From positions 310,001-374,000 of the forward strand of contig MU385730.1 in the NCBI GenBank assembly GCA_022497155.1: 64,000 nucleotides of DNA, written 5' to 3'. The notes beneath the pieces were generated by a model, which saw nothing but the letters and a program-made list of their open reading frames with translations, searched no databases and was not told the origin of the DNA. This DNA comes from Whalleya microplaca. Its lineage: Eukaryota > Ascomycota > Sordariomycetes > Xylariales > Xylariaceae. Positions 23,835 to 34,687 of this stretch are shown piece by piece; positions within the stretch are counted from its first letter, which is position 1; each line of letters starts with the position of its first letter. The position numbers were made by a program, and so were the translations under genes.

Positions 23835-24864
23835 TGCACGCGAGTATAGCAGATCGAAGGTCGCTGTGTATTTAAGTACCAAGTGTAAGCTGAGACTGTG
23901 TACCTAAAGAGTGCGCTGAATACTGTATGGCGTACGGGCAGAATGATAAGATAATCCCCTACGATTAAATGATCCTGTTATCAAATATGTTCGCTTTAAT
24001 AAATGTCTTTTTTATTTATACATATATGCATGTATATAGCTGGAATGCTCACGTCATACGTCGTTCGAGCTGTTTGCTTCAATGTTCTCATCAGGGTTAT
24101 TTAAGCGAGCAGACATTCTTTTGAGTCTTTAGCCTTTCAACTTAGCATTACTTTTGAACTAAACTTCCTGCCGCATATATATATACAGTACTACTAAACT
24201 ATGAGGTAGAATCTAAAGAGCTACTTAGCCCTAAGGAAGAAGCAGTATCGTGTAGTCCCACTGACTGAGTTATCAACATAAATGTGGACAACAATATGGC
24301 TATATAGTTCTGGGTTGAGTGGGATCAACGTGGTGTTTGTCAAATTATAGATATTAGAGCTGTAGTGAAAGTAAAATGGGTCACTTGAGCGTAGCAAACT
24401 GTAAGAAGATCAACTGAATGATACAATGGTCAACCTGATTTGTGACATGATAACCTGCGCTCGCCTGTAACACAAATTGAGCTCCTCAGCTATCACGAAG
24501 CAAGCGTGTCATTTGATTTGAAGGGTTGATGCCTTTCAGCTTTACTTTGAGATATTTTCCTCTGCATAAGCCACCTATCGCGACAATTTCCTAGTGTTCA
24601 GCGCCAATTATTAACTACTGTATACTCTATGCTACTAATCCCTGTTACAACCTGATTACTACCACGTCCGTGAGCCTGCTTTAACAAAACTTCTCTGCTA
24701 GGTCATTTCTCAATAGGGGATTTGGGAGGTTCAGAGGGTTTAGGGGCAAAGTCAGGGGTCATCTTGTGGCTTACAAACCCATTCGATTCGTGAATATCGT
24801 CAGTCCAAAGGGGTTCCCTCATTACTTGAATTGATGGGGCCGCTGTCGGTAGTTACTTAGTTCG
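23835..24864. other. Intergenic, AT-rich, no gene seen
   Basis: This is upstream of the F-box gene and downstream of the flavin monooxygenase. It is AT-rich with several TATA-like runs (about 24015-24035 and 24170-24187). No ORF or RNA gene is supported. Confidence 0.5.
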
Positions 24865-26365
24865 TCAGGCATGAAACTCCAGGCCACTTGTACAATTTCC
24901 CCATCGCGCATGGACATAGTCGATAGGCGGACGATTCCTCGGCTTCCAATTTCCCGCCATCCCGTAAACAGGTAATTCGTTCTGCGCTGCAAGCGCATAT
25001 GTGGAATTGAGCTGCCACATGCGCTGCGTGCCAATTGCTGCCTCTAGAGGTATACGTGGTACTGCAGATCTAACAGCCTTGTTTTCCATATACTTCCAAA
25101 GTCTTGTCAGAACGATGGCCGTATCGTCAGCTCCCAGGCTCCAGGCATGATTCGTATATCCAAACATAAACATGAAGTTGGGAACTGAATCCAGCATGGC
25201 GCCGTTCAGAATATACCGCCCTCGCCAGGCTACCGGCTTGCCGTCAACTCGGATATCAATTTTGCCTCCTAAACTCATGCGCAAACCAGTCGCGGTAACA
25301 ATGATATCTGCATCAAGACTCTGCCCATCTCTCATCCTAATACCGCCGTCCGTTACAGTCTTAATATTGCCGGTGACGATATTTACATTTGGGAGATGAA
25401 GGGCTCTGAAGAATTGGCCGTCGGGGTCCACACAAACGCGTTGCTCCCAAGGGTTGTAGCTAGGGTTGAAATGTGTCTCGTAGTCGAGCTTTTTTGGGAG
25501 TAGCTTTGAATTTTCCTTGCGAAACATGTCTCTGACAAGGTCAGGAAAGTATTGGCAGAATAGGACTATGAGGTAGTGTGAAATAAGGTACCGGATACGT
25601 CGGTATATGTCAACCAGAGACCGTGGGAAGTACTGTTGAGCCCATGCTGTATTTGACAATTGGGATATATAGCTTGGGCTTCGCTGAACCATCGTCACAT
25701 GTGCTGCCCTCTCTGGTAGTGCTGGAAGCATACTGACGGCAGTGGCACCGCTCCCAATGATAACCATGTTCTTGTCATTGTAATCAAGGTCCATCGGCCA
25801 GAATTGTGGATGCACAATCTTTCCTACAGATTACAGTTAAATAGAATAAGACATTTGTTCTCAAGCTCTCCTTACCTTTGAAACTGTTTAGACCGGGTAT
25901 GTCTGGTTGTAAAGGAGATTCATAGTCGTAGTACCCTGTTCCCAGCACAATCCAACGCGCACTGAAAAGCGTGGAATGGCCATCCTGATTTAGAACGGCT
26001 AGATTCCAGTTCTGGTCTGCGGTAGACCAGTCCGCTGATAATACCTTATGACGCAGCCGGATGTACTGATCAAGACGGTGTTTTGAGACGGCATCTGAAA
26101 TGTATTCTAGAATCTGTGCACCTGTGGCTATCGGTTTGTCCAAGGACCAGCGGTGCCAAGCAAAGCCCAGTGAATAGATGTCTATATCGCTACGTACGCC
26201 TGGGTAGCGATATAGATCCCAAGTGCCACCGATCTGATCGCGGCCTTCAAGAACGGTGAATTTGACATCAGGGAGCTTGGTTTTTAAACGGTATGCACAA
26301 TTTATGCCGGAGATCCCAGCTCCGATGATGAGAACATCGAAGGCTTCTGGTTCAAGCCCAGCCAT
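24865..26365 (-). CDS. Flavin-binding monooxygenase, Baeyer-Villiger type
   Basis: Exons 26365-25876 and 25823-24865 join in phase 1 (GTAAGG...TAG) to give 482 aa. An N-terminal Rossmann motif for FAD is GAGISG (about 15-20). The NADPH Rossmann motif is GSGATA near residue 187. Between them the spliced protein reads FKGKIVHPQFWP, which fits the Baeyer-Villiger fingerprint FxGxxxHxxxWP exactly. Such enzymes insert one oxygen atom next to a ketone, or oxidise N or S in related subfamilies. The length is normal for class B flavin monooxygenases of this size. A short hydrophobic segment (YLISHYLIVLFCQYF) may associate with membrane. The gene may be a tailoring enzyme for the PKS-NRPS region 14 kb away, but this is inference. 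Confidence 0.9.
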
Positions 26366-27721
26366 TCCGATTGTCTAGAAGTTCGGCCACCAAAATTTAG
26401 AAAGGATATGTGAGGAAAACTTGAAGCATTTTGACTCCTTGGTGCCCAGATTCTTGAACGTGTGCGTGCGGTAGACTTGCCGGGGCGGAGAAATTTCTAA
26501 AGGACATCCTTATCAGACGGGTTACCGTGGGCCGACCGGTTTGGTTGCTTTACAGCGTAGCCGAATCACATTGCATATATTAATTTATTCCACTCGATGG
26601 TTTGCATCATGTGTCCCAGAAAGAGCAGGCCTTGGCCTATTTGTTCCGGGTAATGGTTGTACCAACGATACGAGGTAGAAGCTACCACTTGATCTGCTTG
26701 ATCAATGACTGTTATAGGCCATCCGGAATTTGAAGCGCGGGGGTTTCAGTATATATGCTATTGTCGAACCCTCATTTTCGGTTACCTACCGAACAAAACC
26801 TCAAGCCCCGTTTCAGACTGACAGTAGAGACTGTTATATATGAAAGAGTATCCCCGGAATCTCATAATAATGCGCAGTCTCAAAGTGTAGTGATGTGGAT
26901 GTGATAAGTGGCTTGAATAAATGTACATCACAACATTAGGTGCATAACTACTGATGATACCCAGGTGGTTATTGGACGCGGTCACGCCTATCGGTCACTG
27001 AAGACCACTGGATAGGCCTATCAATATCTTTGAAAATTATCCACCAATCTATCTGACGATCTTATCAATGACTACCTTTATCCCATCATGGATGTGATCG
27101 TAAAACAGTAACTGATAGCTGGAGGTATTGATATTTTCTAATTACTTTCTTCATGGCTGATCAGATAGAAACTGAAGCTTCAAATACTTCCAAACCTATT
27201 GCTGTAGTAGAATAGATAGAATGACCACACTAAAGCATCCCATACTGATCGACGTGAACACAGGCTGTCGGAAATACGGCGACGTTCGCAGCCCCTCGAA
27301 TTCATGGAATCTCTTCACACCTAAGGGCACCTCTAGCAGTCTAAAGGTTCTCTTATCTCGCTTCAGTATAGACTCCTATCTTCGTCCAAGCAACCAGCGT
27401 TTTGGACGCTTTGACATACCAGGGGGCTGCTTTCTTGAGGGGGACCTTTTATGAAATCTCTCTCAATATACCCACAGCAGCAATGCTTTGAAAGTCGTCT
27501 ATGAGATCTCGAGAAAGCAACAACACTACATTGACTACATTCAATCTAATATTTAGCTGAAATATTGTAAAGACATATATCAATGAACCGGCGCAACAAG
27601 ATAATTATCATCGTCATAATAAAATAACGAAGTAAAACGTAGTCCAATTAGTGCAACAATACAGTTAGTGTAACGATAAGGTTTACTGGCATTTATGTTT
27701 CCTAGAGTAAGTAAGTTGTGA

Positions 27722-27878
27722 AAGAAAAAAAAAAAAAAAAAAAAAATAAAAAAAAAAAAAAAAACCAACAAACGNNNNNNNNNNAACCAATTAAAAACTT
27801 TTCCACTTTTTTCACAAAAAACATTTTGTTTCCCTTAATGTTTATGGTAACTTTTTTTTCCACCCCAAACTTATTTTT

Positions 27879-27924
<46 letters not shown>
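27722..27924. repeat. Long poly-A tracts flanking a sequence gap
   Basis: Nearly pure A runs cover about 27724-27764 and 27881-27924, either side of an N run. The stretch between them is A/T-biased with repeated homopolymers (TTTTTT, AAAAAA), typical of error-prone read ends. It may be a true A-rich tail of a retroelement, but the quality prevents a call. Confidence 0.85.
27775..27784. other. Assembly gap (10 N)
   Basis: Ten consecutive N. A round number of N usually marks a scaffold join of unknown true length. Confidence 0.98.
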
Positions 27925-27927
<3 letters not shown>

Positions 27928-28310
27928 CCAATCGTCGTTTCAAATTTTCAACCCAAATGAGGGGCTAACATGCTGTTACTTTAGGTTGCAAATACACGCG
28001 TAATGCAGTTGGTTACACGACATCAAGCCACGCCACGCCAGCCACCAACGTGGTCGGCCGATTCGTACCTACTTTAGATACTTAAGTAGGCATAGACTGG
28101 TCTGCTGGATTCCAGCCGTGCCTCAAACCCGCAGCAAGGTCTACCTAAGATGACATTCATCAAACAGGCGACAATCGACCGACATACTCTTGTAGTCTAT
28201 CTGTGAAGGCTTAAGTCGCGAAACTTGATAAAAAAGTCGTCATACCGTTGGCTCTCTTTTTAGAGCCGCGTTTCGCTTTTTGGGGCGACTGTCGGCAACA
28301 CACAGCAACA

Positions 28311-29913
28311 ATGTCTCAGCTGCCTGCGGGGACGCTTGGAGATGCCGTAGGTGTGCTCATATACACCTTCATTTGTTTATTCAGCAGTATACTTCTCATA
28401 TGGCTTCAATGGGTCAGCCGGGAAAGGCTGTGTTGTATGTCCAAGTCCTTTCTACATCTTGGAGTGAGATCGCCGGCTAACAGACCCTTCGAAGACGTGG
28501 CATTGATAGCATATTTTTCCCTGCTATGCACTATTAGTAGCATTGTGCAACAGATATACAACTATGTGTAAGCACCGAAGCGCCTGGATTCTATGTAGAC
28601 ATATTGACTTGTGTAGTTTATGGGACGACCTTATGTGGGCGCAATTATACTACATTAAAGCCAACTTCCAGAATGCAGATGTCGTGTTCAACAATGGCAA
28701 CTTTGGGTTCATGCTAGTGATGGCGAACATCCGTATGTGAACAGTTTGCAACTGCATTGTTTTCATATTGAGTGCTTACTGGCTGGCACTAAATAGGACT
28801 ATTTTGCTACATCATGGAATCAAGTTACCTGTTGGGATAGTGAGTAGCCACCGACTCTTGACATCGTTCGAATCACTGACCAAGTCACCAGCACCATTCA
28901 GATCACGTTTGCAGTGTATGGATACTGGCCGGCTAGACGACGTGCCGAGAGAACTTTTCTTCTAGCTAGTAAAATCGTACCCCTTTTATTGGCTGGAATC
29001 ACGATCGGCTTGCTTCAAACGCGGCCGGTGCAAAGCAGTTTTCTCGTATATATGATTGTAGCCAACGCACAATGTAAGTATAATGGGGTATCTTTGACTG
29101 AGCATCGCTTAGACCCATTACAACTCGATGGAGACTGACTTGGTCTAGCTGTCTTTAGTTGTGGCATCAGCATTGTTCTGATATTTGTGATTCTTTGGAA
29201 GTACATCGACACAAAGCGCTTCTGGAGGCATGTCGGCACAGCACGCAAATTCAAAGGCTGGCGCTTCAGCTTTGGGAGTAAAGACGATACAGATACCGAC
29301 TCAAATGTCTACAGGGAGAATAGAGCCTCAACAGTAGTGTTCGACAACAACTGGTTGGTGTTTCGACTATCCATCGCCATCATTCTGATCTCGTAAGTTA
29401 TTGGCAACAGTTGTTATGACAGTGGTGAGGGAAATCACTAACATGTCTAGTTTGTTCATACTTGCGAGCGTCGCTACTCACCTACCCCAGAGGGACGATG
29501 TAGCCAGGGATGCACAAGCAGACTCGCCTGACCTGGGACCTGGCCGAGCTAGGTCGAATATCACCGGATATATGCCTGGTGTAACACCGGGTCTGGCAAT
29601 CTGGATAGTCTTTGGCCTGACCAAGGCATTCAGGCAGACAATGTACGAGAGGTTGCTGCCAAAGAAATGGCAACGGAAGGGATCGGAGTCGGAGTCGCTC
29701 GCACATAGTCTTTGGACTCCTTCCTCCGGCACTCCAAGCACCTCTAAGATGTCAAAGCCGAATCTGGCGCGGATTGCGACAGATGTTGAGATTCAACTGG
29801 ATGACTTGGACCAGAGTATGAAGAAGCGTGCATCGCCAGACTTGACCACGACGCCATTGTTAGCCAATAACCCGACATTAGATCAGGTATGGAGCGTCCG
29901 TTCTATCAAATGA
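28311..29913 (+). CDS. Uncharacterised multi-pass membrane protein
   Basis: Six exons, 28311-28567, 28617-28732, 28797-28839, 28892-29073, 29149-29392 and 29451-29913, join in frame to give 434 aa. Several hydrophobic segments fit transmembrane helices: VGVLIYTFICLFSSILLIWL, DVALIAYFSLLCTISSIVQQ, FGFMLVMANIRLFCYIM, TIQITFAVYGYW, IVPLLLAGITIGLL, ISIVLIFVILW, LVFRLSIAIILIS and a last one near TPGLAIWIVFGL. About seven helices and a charged, Ser-rich cytosolic tail suggest a receptor-like or transport-associated fold. I do not recognise the family. The 43-nt third exon was fixed by frame on both sides and keeps the membrane pattern intact. The plus-strand gene starts just after the gap-containing interval. 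Confidence 0.75.
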
Positions 29914-30367
29914 GAGACGAGAATGACTGGATGTATTCTCTCTCATCTATCGTGGATATGTGGTAATAATGTCTTATTACATCATGCGTTAATCACAATC
30001 TAGAGCCATGCAGCTCTAGACGTCCTTATATCTCTACCTATATCACGGCCTTCCATCTTAATTCAAATAACATGCTTGGGCACTTTTAGACATGTGATGG
30101 TAATATCAGAAGTTTTGGGTACGTTACCCTTGCAGGTGCTGCGGTTAAGCTTCCATGGCACAATAGATTAGGCTTGATGAGGAGAGACGAAGTCGCTCAA
30201 CTTCGATCATTACATGTTCCAATACATATGAGCACATTTCATTCAACCTACAAGGCCCATCCCTCACCATATACTTAATCCTCTACTACTGGAGGGCCTT
30301 TTGCACTTGAATATACAGGATTGGTAAGGCCAGCCCATCATTGACACTGGAGTCCGCCAACGAATAA
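29914..30367. other. Intergenic between convergent genes
   Basis: 3' ends of the membrane-protein gene (plus) and the short-chain dehydrogenase gene (minus) meet here. No further feature is seen. Confidence 0.5.
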
Positions 30368-31468
30368 CTACTTCCTGAATTCATCAAGGTTAGCATCCGG
30401 ACACTCTTTTTGAAATACCTCTAAAGTCTCTTTCCATAATTTCTTCTGCGCTTCTTGGCCCTCGGCCGATATCATGAACTTGGAGACGCTGGAGAATGTT
30501 CGTTCATTAGCCAACCTGCAAAAGGCAACCAACCACACACGGTCCCCATGTCGCGAAACTTACGGCCTGATCTTCTGCTCGCTCAAGTACGCCCCGTGGC
30601 TACCCGGATGACGCACCACCGCATCTGTCAAATGGTACCCGCCCTCCGCCGTGGTGAAGGCGAGCCACTCAGACTGCCAGTCGGCCCTCGGGTCCACGCG
30701 GTGGAACTCGCTCTTGCAGAACCCCGGATTCAGCGCATTGATGACGACCTCGGCGCCGTCGACGCGCGCCGCCAGCTCCCGCATCCACAGAAGGCCTAGC
30801 AGCTTCGACAGGCAGTACCGACTCTCGCCCGGCACAAACGACGCCGGGTTGTCCAGCCACCCGAGCATGCCCCCCTCCTCCTCCGGCCTCCGCCGCAGGT
30901 CCGCCACCGGCGCCCAGAACGCCACACTACTTGACGTGAACGTCATGCGCCCAGGCCGGCCCGTGCGCGCCGCCGTCTCGCGCAGCGGCTCGAGCAGCAG
31001 CAGCGAGAGCGCCGCCGTCGTCAGGTAGTTGACCTGAACGTGCGCCTCGTGTTCCGTCGGCGGCGGCGTCGTGCTCCACTGCAGTCGCTTGAGGCCCGCG
31101 TTCAGCAGGACGTAGTCGAGGCGGTCGAGGTCGGCGCGTGCGCGCCGCGCAAACGCCGTCGTGCTCGCCCACGACGCCTGGTCCAGCTCCCACACCTGCA
31201 CGTCGCAGGCGGGTGCCGCGCGCCGGATCGCCGCCGCGGCTTCTGAGCCCTTCGTGGCGTCGCGCACGCCGAGGATCAGCCGCGCCAGCCCGTGCTGCGC
31301 TAGCTCCGAGGCCGCGGCGAGGCCGAGGCCCGTGTTAGACCCCGTTACGAGCGCCGTCTGCCCCGAGAGCTGGATCGAGGCGGGTAGCGCTTGCGCGTGG
31401 AAGGTCAGTTGGTGGTAGGCTGTCGAGAGTACGTTGAGGATGTTGCCCATTGTGGCTGTTATTGGCAT
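30368..31468 (-). CDS. Short-chain dehydrogenase/reductase, retinol-dehydrogenase-like
   Basis: Exons 31468-30564 and 30488-30368 join in phase 2 (GTAAGT...CAG) to give 341 aa. The cofactor motif TGSNTGLG lies near residue 42, the NAG motif as LLNAGL, and the catalytic pair as SRYCLSK (YxxxK), with a Ser in TFTSSSVAF upstream. This is the classical SDR set, so the enzyme should be an active NAD(P)-dependent alcohol/ketone oxidoreductase. The C-terminus (KFMISAEGQEAQKKLWKET...) matches fungal homologues of this type and confirms the second exon. Two in-frame Met codons (31468, 31450) could start the protein. Exon 1 is very G/C-rich compared with the neighbouring P450 and PKS genes. It may tailor the PKS-NRPS product or be a bystander. 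Confidence 0.9.
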
Positions 31469-32963
31469 GCTTTTAATTCTTAATTATTTAAGTAGGTCAA
31501 GGGTATCCAGAACATGCTGGCTGGTATAGGTCAGGTACGGAGGTATCAAATGCTTGGTATACATACATACATGCTGTGTAACCCGCTCTTATATATAAGC
31601 TATGTACAAGTCGGCACGCCGTTTTAAATAGGTAGCAACATGCGCCAAATGGAGAAAGCTCGCGAACGCTCTTTTCGGAGTTATGCGATCGACGGACGGC
31701 GAGATGGGCTAATCAAAGATCTTCTGACTCGCTAAGATCCTTTGAGACGTTGAATTAACTTAATGGAGGAATTATCGTTTACTTAATCGAGGGGGTCTAA
31801 ATTCCGAAGCCGAAACCCAAAACCCGCACGGAACGCTTCGCATGAAATTATGGGAACGCATAACACGACTTCTGTATTACTTGCTGTAGCTAGCTGCCTT
31901 CCCAGCTGAAACCTTCTCCCAGACGGGCGCTTTTATGCTATCAAATGAATGGTAACTGGCGAGTCTGGGATAATATGAGTTTCTGTGTAAATATTGTTCC
32001 GTCGATGCAATGCCGGGGTTGACAGAGTGGTGATGGCTCTTTCTGTTTCTGCCACGATAATAGGGGTATTAGTTATACTGCCTTAGGCTTATGCTCCGAG
32101 ATCAATAAGCTTAAAAGGGATCTTCTAAGTTGTTATAAGATCTTTTAGATCTTAGAGCTTTACACCATTTTATTTAGTCAACTAGAGTGATCATGGCAGC
32201 ACCTAAATAATCATTGCACACACTGTAACTATAATAGCTTCGTTCCTCACTTAGGAGTTCCATTGGACTCTTCATGAATATCCTGTAGAATTCCAGCACG
32301 CATTGATTCCGAATCCCACCAGAGTCTCCCCCTCTCCTGGAATGCATCCTTTAATCGATCTCTAGTCAGTCTGTTCCTCTTAATGACCCTCATGAGGGCG
32401 ACTGAATAACGGAATAATGAAGCCACCGTTAAACTTATGGTCGAACTCGCATGTTACGTATCTGCAGCCCCAATCTTTTTCATGTACTTGACTGTGCTGC
32501 GAGTGCTGATATCATGAATTCTCTCGTGGCTCCTAGTATCAGGTGGGCAGGTAGCATCACTGACACGTGGGACCGAGAATGCATTCACCGTGGTCGTGAA
32601 GTAAGCAAGGCATATAAGTCGAGCTTGTCCGCTCGTGACAGGGAATGGTGAGGCTAGGGAGGCTACCGGTAAGATTCGCCCTTCAGTGTGGTCAAATCGG
32701 ATGATGCGGCGGTTGCTCTCCGCCTCCATGACATACTAACAAACTTGGAGCTGCAACTCCGTTGGAAGGCGACAAACTGAGAGAAAGGACGGCATGGTGG
32801 AGGATAAATGTGTCAGAAGGTAGCATTCCCAGTTAGATACTACGAGAATGAGATTTAAGTTCTGAAAATAGTGAAGTACCTTGCCAGCATGTTAAAGAAA
32901 TCGAAAATCGCAGCGCGGCCCGCATTGCGTTAGAGTTGTCAACCTAATAATTATCACTATTTA
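31469..32963. other. Intergenic, no gene seen
   Basis: This is upstream of the SDR gene and downstream of the 2EXR gene. A short inverted repeat of TAAGATCT lies at 32136-32154. A 91-residue minus-strand ORF (32729-32454) has an ATG but no recognisable features. No gene is supported with confidence. Confidence 0.5.
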
Positions 32964-34007
32964 TTATCTGAGATGCCTTAAATATCTGTCACCTTTAATC
33001 TCTATACAGTCAACATCCACGACGAATCGGATGCTATTAGCTCCCCTCAGATACGGGAACGCTTCACTTAGCGCTCTAGTCATGTCTCTAATAAGCGTTT
33101 CCATCTGTATACTGGACCAAGCTCTGCCATGGAGCTGAGTTATCGAATGATAAGGCACAAATCCAAATCCATCGCGCTCCAAATTCTCAGTTCTTAGACG
33201 ATCTTGCTTGCCCAATCGAAATACAAGGATTATTTGTTTAAATTTGGTTGCATGCTTTAAATAAGATTTAGTCCGTTCCAGGAAATTGTATAGGTGGCCG
33301 AGGGGGAGGCCTCCTGGCCTCTGATGAAGAAGATGGCGATTTCGACCGATATGTATAGCAGGATCTTCGAGTAGCAAGGCAATGCGTTGGACCTTGTGCA
33401 CCCACTCTGCACTGCATAATCCTCTGAACAACTTCTGACCTTCGGGGTCAGCGAGATACAATAAGTCATCATCCCAGTTCATATAGAGCGACGGTACTAA
33501 TTTTCTGTATCGTCTCAGAGAAGGGGGTTGAATGGACTGTTCTTGTGGCATTGAGGTCGTACTAGGGTAACGACTTCTGAACTCGTTCCACAGTCGGGAA
33601 CTGGCCTTCGCTTCTTCATATTCTTGAAACGGCATCCGTACAGAGTCAAATGCCTTCACGAGTATTTCTCGAGCTTCGCGGCTCACCACCGCCGCAGCAA
33701 ATTTATTTCTTGATTGGATATACTGGTTTGTCCGCCTCGCCAATTGAGTATAAGCTGGGGGAGATACTGCTAAGTCATCATCCGGATCCGGACCTGGATG
33801 CAACACATGGATGCGAGAGGGAAAGTCAAAATAACAGCCCCATACTTGCAGACGAATTTCAGTTGGTAGTTGCTGGAAACGCTCGAAAGAGTCTGTGGTG
33901 CCATGATGCTTTCGCTTGGCAGCGAAAGAAATGGACCGATATACGACCCATTGAAGGAACGTAATGATGATATAAATAAACCTATATACGAGACATTTCC
34001 CAGTCAT
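32964..34007 (-). CDS. 2EXR-domain protein of unknown function
   Basis: A single open exon of 347 aa from the ATG at 34007. The motif FERFQQLPTEIRLQVWGCYF (about 42-61) is the hallmark start of the fungal 2EXR domain, a family often expanded in moulds. Unusually, a hydrophobic segment (VYRFIYIIITFLQWVVY) precedes it, which could be a membrane anchor or part of a mis-set start. The remainder has scattered Trp and Arg and ends with VDCIEIKGDRYLRHLR. 2EXR proteins have no settled biochemical role. The gene lies between the SDR and the P450, but nothing links it to metabolism. Confidence 0.75.
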   Translation of the reverse strand: MTGKCLVYRFIYIIITFLQWVVYRSISFAAKRKHHGTTDSFERFQQLPTEIRLQVWGCYFDFPSRIHVLHPGPDPDDDLAVSPPAYTQLARRTNQYIQSRNKFAAAVVSREAREILVKAFDSVRMPFQEYEEAKASSRLWNEFRSRYPSTTSMPQEQSIQPPSLRRYRKLVPSLYMNWDDDLLYLADPEGQKLFRGLCSAEWVHKVQRIALLLEDPAIHIGRNRHLLHQRPGGLPLGHLYNFLERTKSYLKHATKFKQIILVFRLGKQDRLRTENLERDGFGFVPYHSITQLHGRAWSSIQMETLIRDMTRALSEAFPYLRGANSIRFVVDVDCIEIKGDRYLRHLR

Positions 34008-34687
34008 AATCACATCCAAGTGGGTGTTTGGTGTATTCTTGTTAGAGAGCAGGAGAGAAGAATTAGTTTAAGTAATCCACCGACACTTCATCAACCCTGT
34101 TTAAATAGATACTGTGGCTGTACTCGTGGCTGTGGCTATGTCTGAAATCTAACCGAGCTGTGCCATGTGAACAGAGCGTTTACGTATCTCGACTGGCCTT
34201 TAACGAAAGTAGTTGCCTGCTTCAGCGCATAGGTATATGCTTCTTAGCCATCGGCCTCGCCTTGAAGTTTTGAAACTATATGCGACGGCTTAAGGAAGGA
34301 GGCAGCGCATCTGAGTAATAGGGTATTACTGTAAAATAATAAGGTGAGGAGCAAAAGGTTAGCTAATCAGCCTGACCTGAGAAAAACTCCTCACCTGCTT
34401 ATCTAAGCTATCTGACTAAGCTATAGCTCAGGAGGTCACGTGTGAGGGGCCTAGTGGGGTGTGCTACAGTTACAGCTACAGGGCCTTACAGCACCACAGG
34501 GTCTGTGCCGTGACAATTACGACTCCTGCGGCACTGTCCAAGACGAGCACATAAAGAACTAGGACTACACCACTGTCGACTAATTATAGGGCTTGGTACT
34601 AATTTCCAATTGACTCTGGGTTATTGTCTCTATGGTACCAAGAACCTCGATTTTCCAAGACGTGACATCTTATTATAGAGGAAATCA
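34008..34687. other. Intergenic with nested short repeats
   Basis: Inverted 9-mers (GGTGAGGAG at 34343-34351, complement at 34387-34395), an inverted CCTGAG pair (34376-34381, 34427-34432) and a direct TAAGCTAT pair (34404-34411, 34417-34424) cluster here. The rest is plain. No gene is supported. Confidence 0.5.

Larger units (their letters stand above)
26366..28310. other. Intergenic with assembly gap and homopolymers
   Basis: No gene is supported. The part from 27720 to 27925 holds long A runs and a run of N and is of low sequence quality; the apparent Lys-rich ORF there is an artefact. The 3' part (27960-28310) should contain the promoter of the membrane-protein gene. Confidence 0.6.

Noticed and set aside
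27718..27960. Lys-rich ORF across the N gap
   Set aside because: It is made by poly-A runs and gap characters; composition and position show an artefact.
32454..32729. 91-aa minus-strand ORF between SDR and 2EXR genes
   Set aside because: Short, no recognisable feature, no partner exon; chance ORF cannot be excluded.
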